From contig NC_013892.1 of the NCBI RefSeq assembly GCF_000027225.1, positions 1,612,001 to 1,676,000 of the forward strand: a stretch of DNA of 64,000 bases, in the 5' to 3' direction. Below the pieces are notes generated by a model, which saw only the letters and a list, made by a program, of their open reading frames with translations, had not been told where the DNA came from and made no database searches. Source of the stretch: Xenorhabdus bovienii SS-2004. Its GTDB lineage: Bacteria; Pseudomonadota; Gammaproteobacteria; Enterobacterales; Enterobacteriaceae. A program made the translations under genes and the position numbers. Shown one piece after another: positions 61,580-64,000 of the stretch. Each line of letters starts with the position of its first letter. The first letter of the stretch is position 1.

Positions 61580-62794
61580 TTAGCTATTGAGCTTTTTATA
61601 TTCTGCCAAGGCTTCATCGAAAGTTTTAACTAATTGCGCAGCAGAACCTTGAACTTCTTTCCAAGGACTAATCACTTGTTTAAATGCTGTCACGAAAGAA
61701 GTGAGTTTCAGCGCATCATTAATTTCGGCAAACTTATCCTTAGACGTATTAATTTGAGTCAGCATATTGCTCCACATAAAATCCAAGTGATTCAGAGCAA
61801 CTTCCGCATCCAGCATACGGATATCAATGTCACCAAACTGTAAGACCAATTTTTGAATAGACTTTTGTAATGCGCTTTTACCTTCAACTTGATCTTGCAA
61901 ACCGCTGACTTCATCAATCAGTGCATTTTTCCGTTTACGGGCTTTTTCCGCTTTGTCACCAAAAATGCCGCCGGTAATAGCCAGCCCGATAATACCGCCC
62001 GGTGCACCAGAAAATGACAAACCAACGAATTTATCGTAGTCTTTTTTAAGTTGCTCAATTTCGTTGTTTTTCTCAGTAATTTTCTCATTCAAATCTTTGA
62101 TCGTGGCAGAAAGATTATTATCTTCCATCAGTTTTTTCTTATTATTGACCTGTGGCTGCAACCCATCAGCATTCTTGCCATTTGATAACGTACCACCAAT
62201 CAGTGTGCGCTTAAAATCAGATACCGCTGTTTTTACCTGTTGAGTTTTTACCTGTTGACTCTCAATATCTTTCGCCATGCTATTGAGGATATTCCCCAAT
62301 TCGACTGATATCTCTTTATCGTCATTGGTATAAGTTATTTCAGCCAATTGCTTCTCTGTTAAATCTCCCAGCTTTGTTTTTACACGTTGAATAATCGGCA
62401 TCTCATTAATAATGCTGATTATATCTTCTCCCGTTCCGGTAATTTGTTTTCCCGCGCTTTCCAGATTGATACTCTGCTGCTGAACATTCTCTTCCACGCC
62501 GCTCCAGCTAAGTGCATGGTTATGAATTTCTTTAAACAAATCGGTAATATCTGCGGGTTTCAATCCAGCGATATCAATATCATTGTAACCGATATAACGC
62601 TTTACGGTTTCCAGAGTAAAAGGGAGTGACAAACTGTGTTTAACATATAATTTAATACTAATAAGGTCTTCTTTAGTAAATATTCCACCAGGACGGGCTG
62701 CACCGTCGATTTGGCTCGCCAATAATTTTAAGGTGATGGCGGGAAGCTCTGCTCCATTTATCGTACTTTCTGCTGAAAACTGACTTAATGACAT
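61580..62794 (-). CDS. xaxA: Alpha-xenorhabdolysin component A
   Basis: First component of the XaxAB toxin; in the known complex XaxA binds and activates XaxB and stabilises the pore. The 404-residue protein (about 45 kDa) is mainly helical with long coiled coils (about 160-255 and 285-340) flanking a Gly-rich hydrophobic hairpin GLSFSGAPGGIIGLAITGGIFG at about 258-279, the expected tip region. The start at 62794 (MSLSQFSAESTI) has GGAG 7 bases upstream; an in-frame ATG 12 bases further up has none. No secretion signal is visible. It lies first in the xaxA-xaxB operon. Confidence 0.87.
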   Translation of the reverse strand: MSLSQFSAESTINGAELPAITLKLLASQIDGAARPGGIFTKEDLISIKLYVKHSLSLPFTLETVKRYIGYNDIDIAGLKPADITDLFKEIHNHALSWSGVEENVQQQSINLESAGKQITGTGEDIISIINEMPIIQRVKTKLGDLTEKQLAEITYTNDDKEISVELGNILNSMAKDIESQQVKTQQVKTAVSDFKRTLIGGTLSNGKNADGLQPQVNNKKKLMEDNNLSATIKDLNEKITEKNNEIEQLKKDYDKFVGLSFSGAPGGIIGLAITGGIFGDKAEKARKRKNALIDEVSGLQDQVEGKSALQKSIQKLVLQFGDIDIRMLDAEVALNHLDFMWSNMLTQINTSKDKFAEINDALKLTSFVTAFKQVISPWKEVQGSAAQLVKTFDEALAEYKKLNS

Positions 62795-63564
62795 ATCGTT
62801 CTCCATTAATGATGATTATTTAAATGCAAATTTTCAATACATTAAGATAAAAACAAAGCACATCAATATCCATAACAGTTAAGTTAGTATTGTTTCTTCA
62901 TGAGTTACCTTAATTGAGAATTAATATACCCTTGTATTTTTCCATCTGGAAATAATTTTATTTCAATATGTAATTAAATGAGTATTTAAGTTGCCGTTAA
63001 TGAGAAAAGGCAGTATTTTAATCCAAAAATATATCTTAATCAGTTAGCTATATTTTGTTTATTTTTACTAAATAAGTGCTTCAATATAAATAAAACTATA
63101 TTTATTTATATTTTATTTAACTGAAATTCTTAGATTATTTTATAATAATTAAACTTCTGGAGGTTTTATACCATATTATAATGATGGTTATAACTCACAT
63201 TTTTCCATATAGTTAAAGTGGATATAATATAAGTGAGGAGTAAATAAATACCTCGATATAAGGATATGGGATAATTTTTCTAATAAAAAATAACTCAAGT
63301 CTATATTTAGTATTTTCAACAAGCCTGTTTTTATATAAAGTCTAATTTTATTGGGCAAATGGTAATGGTTAAGTTATTATTTAATGATTATTTATTATAA
63401 ATATATCCAAAATAGTTTATTTTAAATATTAATTTAATAACCAATAAATTCTCATAATATAAGAGTTATGATGACTTAATCTTAATTCTGGATAAAAAAT
63501 TAAACTGCCCGATATCACTATCCGGGCAGTTTAATTTCATTTTCAGATAAGGCGCTAATGAAAC
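62795..63564. other. 770-bp AT-rich region upstream of xaxA
   Basis: No gene recognised. The DNA is strikingly AT-rich, which suggests H-NS-type silencing and a regulated toxin promoter; specific operator sites cannot be defined by eye. A strong hairpin near 63497-63537 marks the boundary with exbD. Confidence 0.45.
63497..63537. terminator. Terminator after exbD
   Basis: AAATTAAACTGCCCG (63497-63511) pairs perfectly with CGGGCAGTTTAATTT (63523-63537) around an 11-base loop. Both arms end in A/T tracts, giving a good bidirectional terminator 27 bp past the exbD stop. Confidence 0.85.
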
Positions 63565-63990
63565 TTATTGAGCGGCAACGGCTTCCATTCCTACCAAGCC
63601 AACTTTGAGATAGCCCGCTTTACGCAGGGAATCCATCACACTCATCAAGGTTTCATAATCCACCGTCTTATCCGCCTGGAAGAAAATCGTGGTTTCTTTA
63701 TTGGACTGAGTTGTCTGATCCAATACTGAAGATAGATTGTCACGCTCAATCAATTGTTCACCGACATATAACTGATGATCCGCTTTCACGGTCAGAAAGA
63801 CGGGTTTCTCTGGTCGCGGTTGTGGTTTAGCTGACGATGCCGGTAAATCTACCTTAATATCTACTGTTGCCAAGGGTGCTGCCACCATGAAAATAATCAG
63901 CAGCACCAACATCACATCAATAAATGGCGTGACGTTAATCTCATGCAATTCACCGCCATCGTCCAAATCTTCATTAAGACGTATTGCCAT
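63565..63990 (-). CDS. exbD: TonB system transport protein ExbD
   Basis: Inner-membrane part of the TonB-ExbB-ExbD motor that powers siderophore and vitamin B12 uptake across the outer membrane. The 141-residue protein (E. coli 141) starts MAIRLNEDLDDGGELHEINVTP and has one membrane helix FIDVMLVLLIIFMVAAPLA with the proton-carrying Asp25, then a periplasmic domain with KTVDYETLMSVMDSLRKAGYLKVGLVG. exbB should lie just to the right, outside the window. Confidence 0.97.
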   Translation of the reverse strand: MAIRLNEDLDDGGELHEINVTPFIDVMLVLLIIFMVAAPLATVDIKVDLPASSAKPQPRPEKPVFLTVKADHQLYVGEQLIERDNLSSVLDQTTQSNKETTIFFQADKTVDYETLMSVMDSLRKAGYLKVGLVGMEAVAAQ

Positions 63991-64000
63991 AATTGATTAC

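Overview
The window is a chromosomal segment of a Gram-negative gammaproteobacterium in the order Enterobacterales, most likely a Xenorhabdus or a close relative in the Morganellaceae. Much of the gene order follows the Escherichia coli cyo-to-rdgC region (cyoCDE, yajR, yajQ, panE, yajL, thiI, xseB-ispA-dxs, pgpA-thiL-nusB-ribH-ribD-nrdR, secFD-yajC-tgt-queA, acpH, brnQ, phoRB, sbcDC, mak, rdgC). The binary toxin pair xaxAB near the right end points to Xenorhabdus. These assignments come from reading the sequence and remembered family features; no database search was run.

Layout. 1-1.6 kb: end of the cytochrome bo3 oxidase operon. 1.7-4.7 kb: the YajR transporter, then a lone GH18 chitinase. 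5-11.8 kb: yajQ, panE, a decayed yajL, thiI and the isoprenoid genes xseB-ispA-dxs. 11.8-15.9 kb: an accessory block with a decapitated lysine-2,3-aminomutase-like gene followed by a compact ATP-grasp ligase / Fe(II)-2-oxoglutarate oxygenase / MFS exporter operon, which looks like a small peptide or modified-amino-acid pathway. 16.6-19.0 kb: DUF969-DUF979-pcp, a likely pyroglutamate uptake and release module. 19.1-29.8 kb: riboflavin, thiamin, protein-export and queuosine genes plus acpH. 29.9-41.6 kb: a 2-Cys peroxiredoxin, ggt, brnQ, phoR-phoB and sbcD-sbcC.

41.7-48.9 kb is a tandem array of four intact oligopeptide-binding protein genes (OppA-like) plus a fifth degenerate copy, with no permease or ATPase genes alongside. 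Two copies share a 177-bp tract with one mismatch, a sign of gene conversion. 49.1-52.7 kb carries an internally deleted 5'-nucleotidase, intact cpdB and an internally deleted porin. 53.3-55.4 kb has mak and rdgC. 55.5-58.8 kb has an OmpF/OmpC-type porin, a TetR-family regulator and an orphan hypB with altered nickel sites. 59.4-60.4 kb holds a GH20 hexosaminidase remnant split by an IS1-family element with an 8-bp target duplication. 60.5-62.8 kb is xaxA-xaxB, and exbD closes the window.

Two themes stand out. First, conserved backbone alternates with accessory islands at the junctions dxs/pgpA, sbcC/mak and beyond rdgC. Second, there is active gene decay: yajL, the 5'-nucleotidase and a porin are each head-to-tail fusions left by internal deletions that shift the frame, and the kamA-like gene, an oppA copy and the GH20 gene are fragments. 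Amino-acid and peptide scavenging (ggt, pcp module, oppA array, brnQ), nucleotide scavenging (cpdB) and insect- or nematode-associated functions (chitinase, XaxAB) suit a host-associated life.
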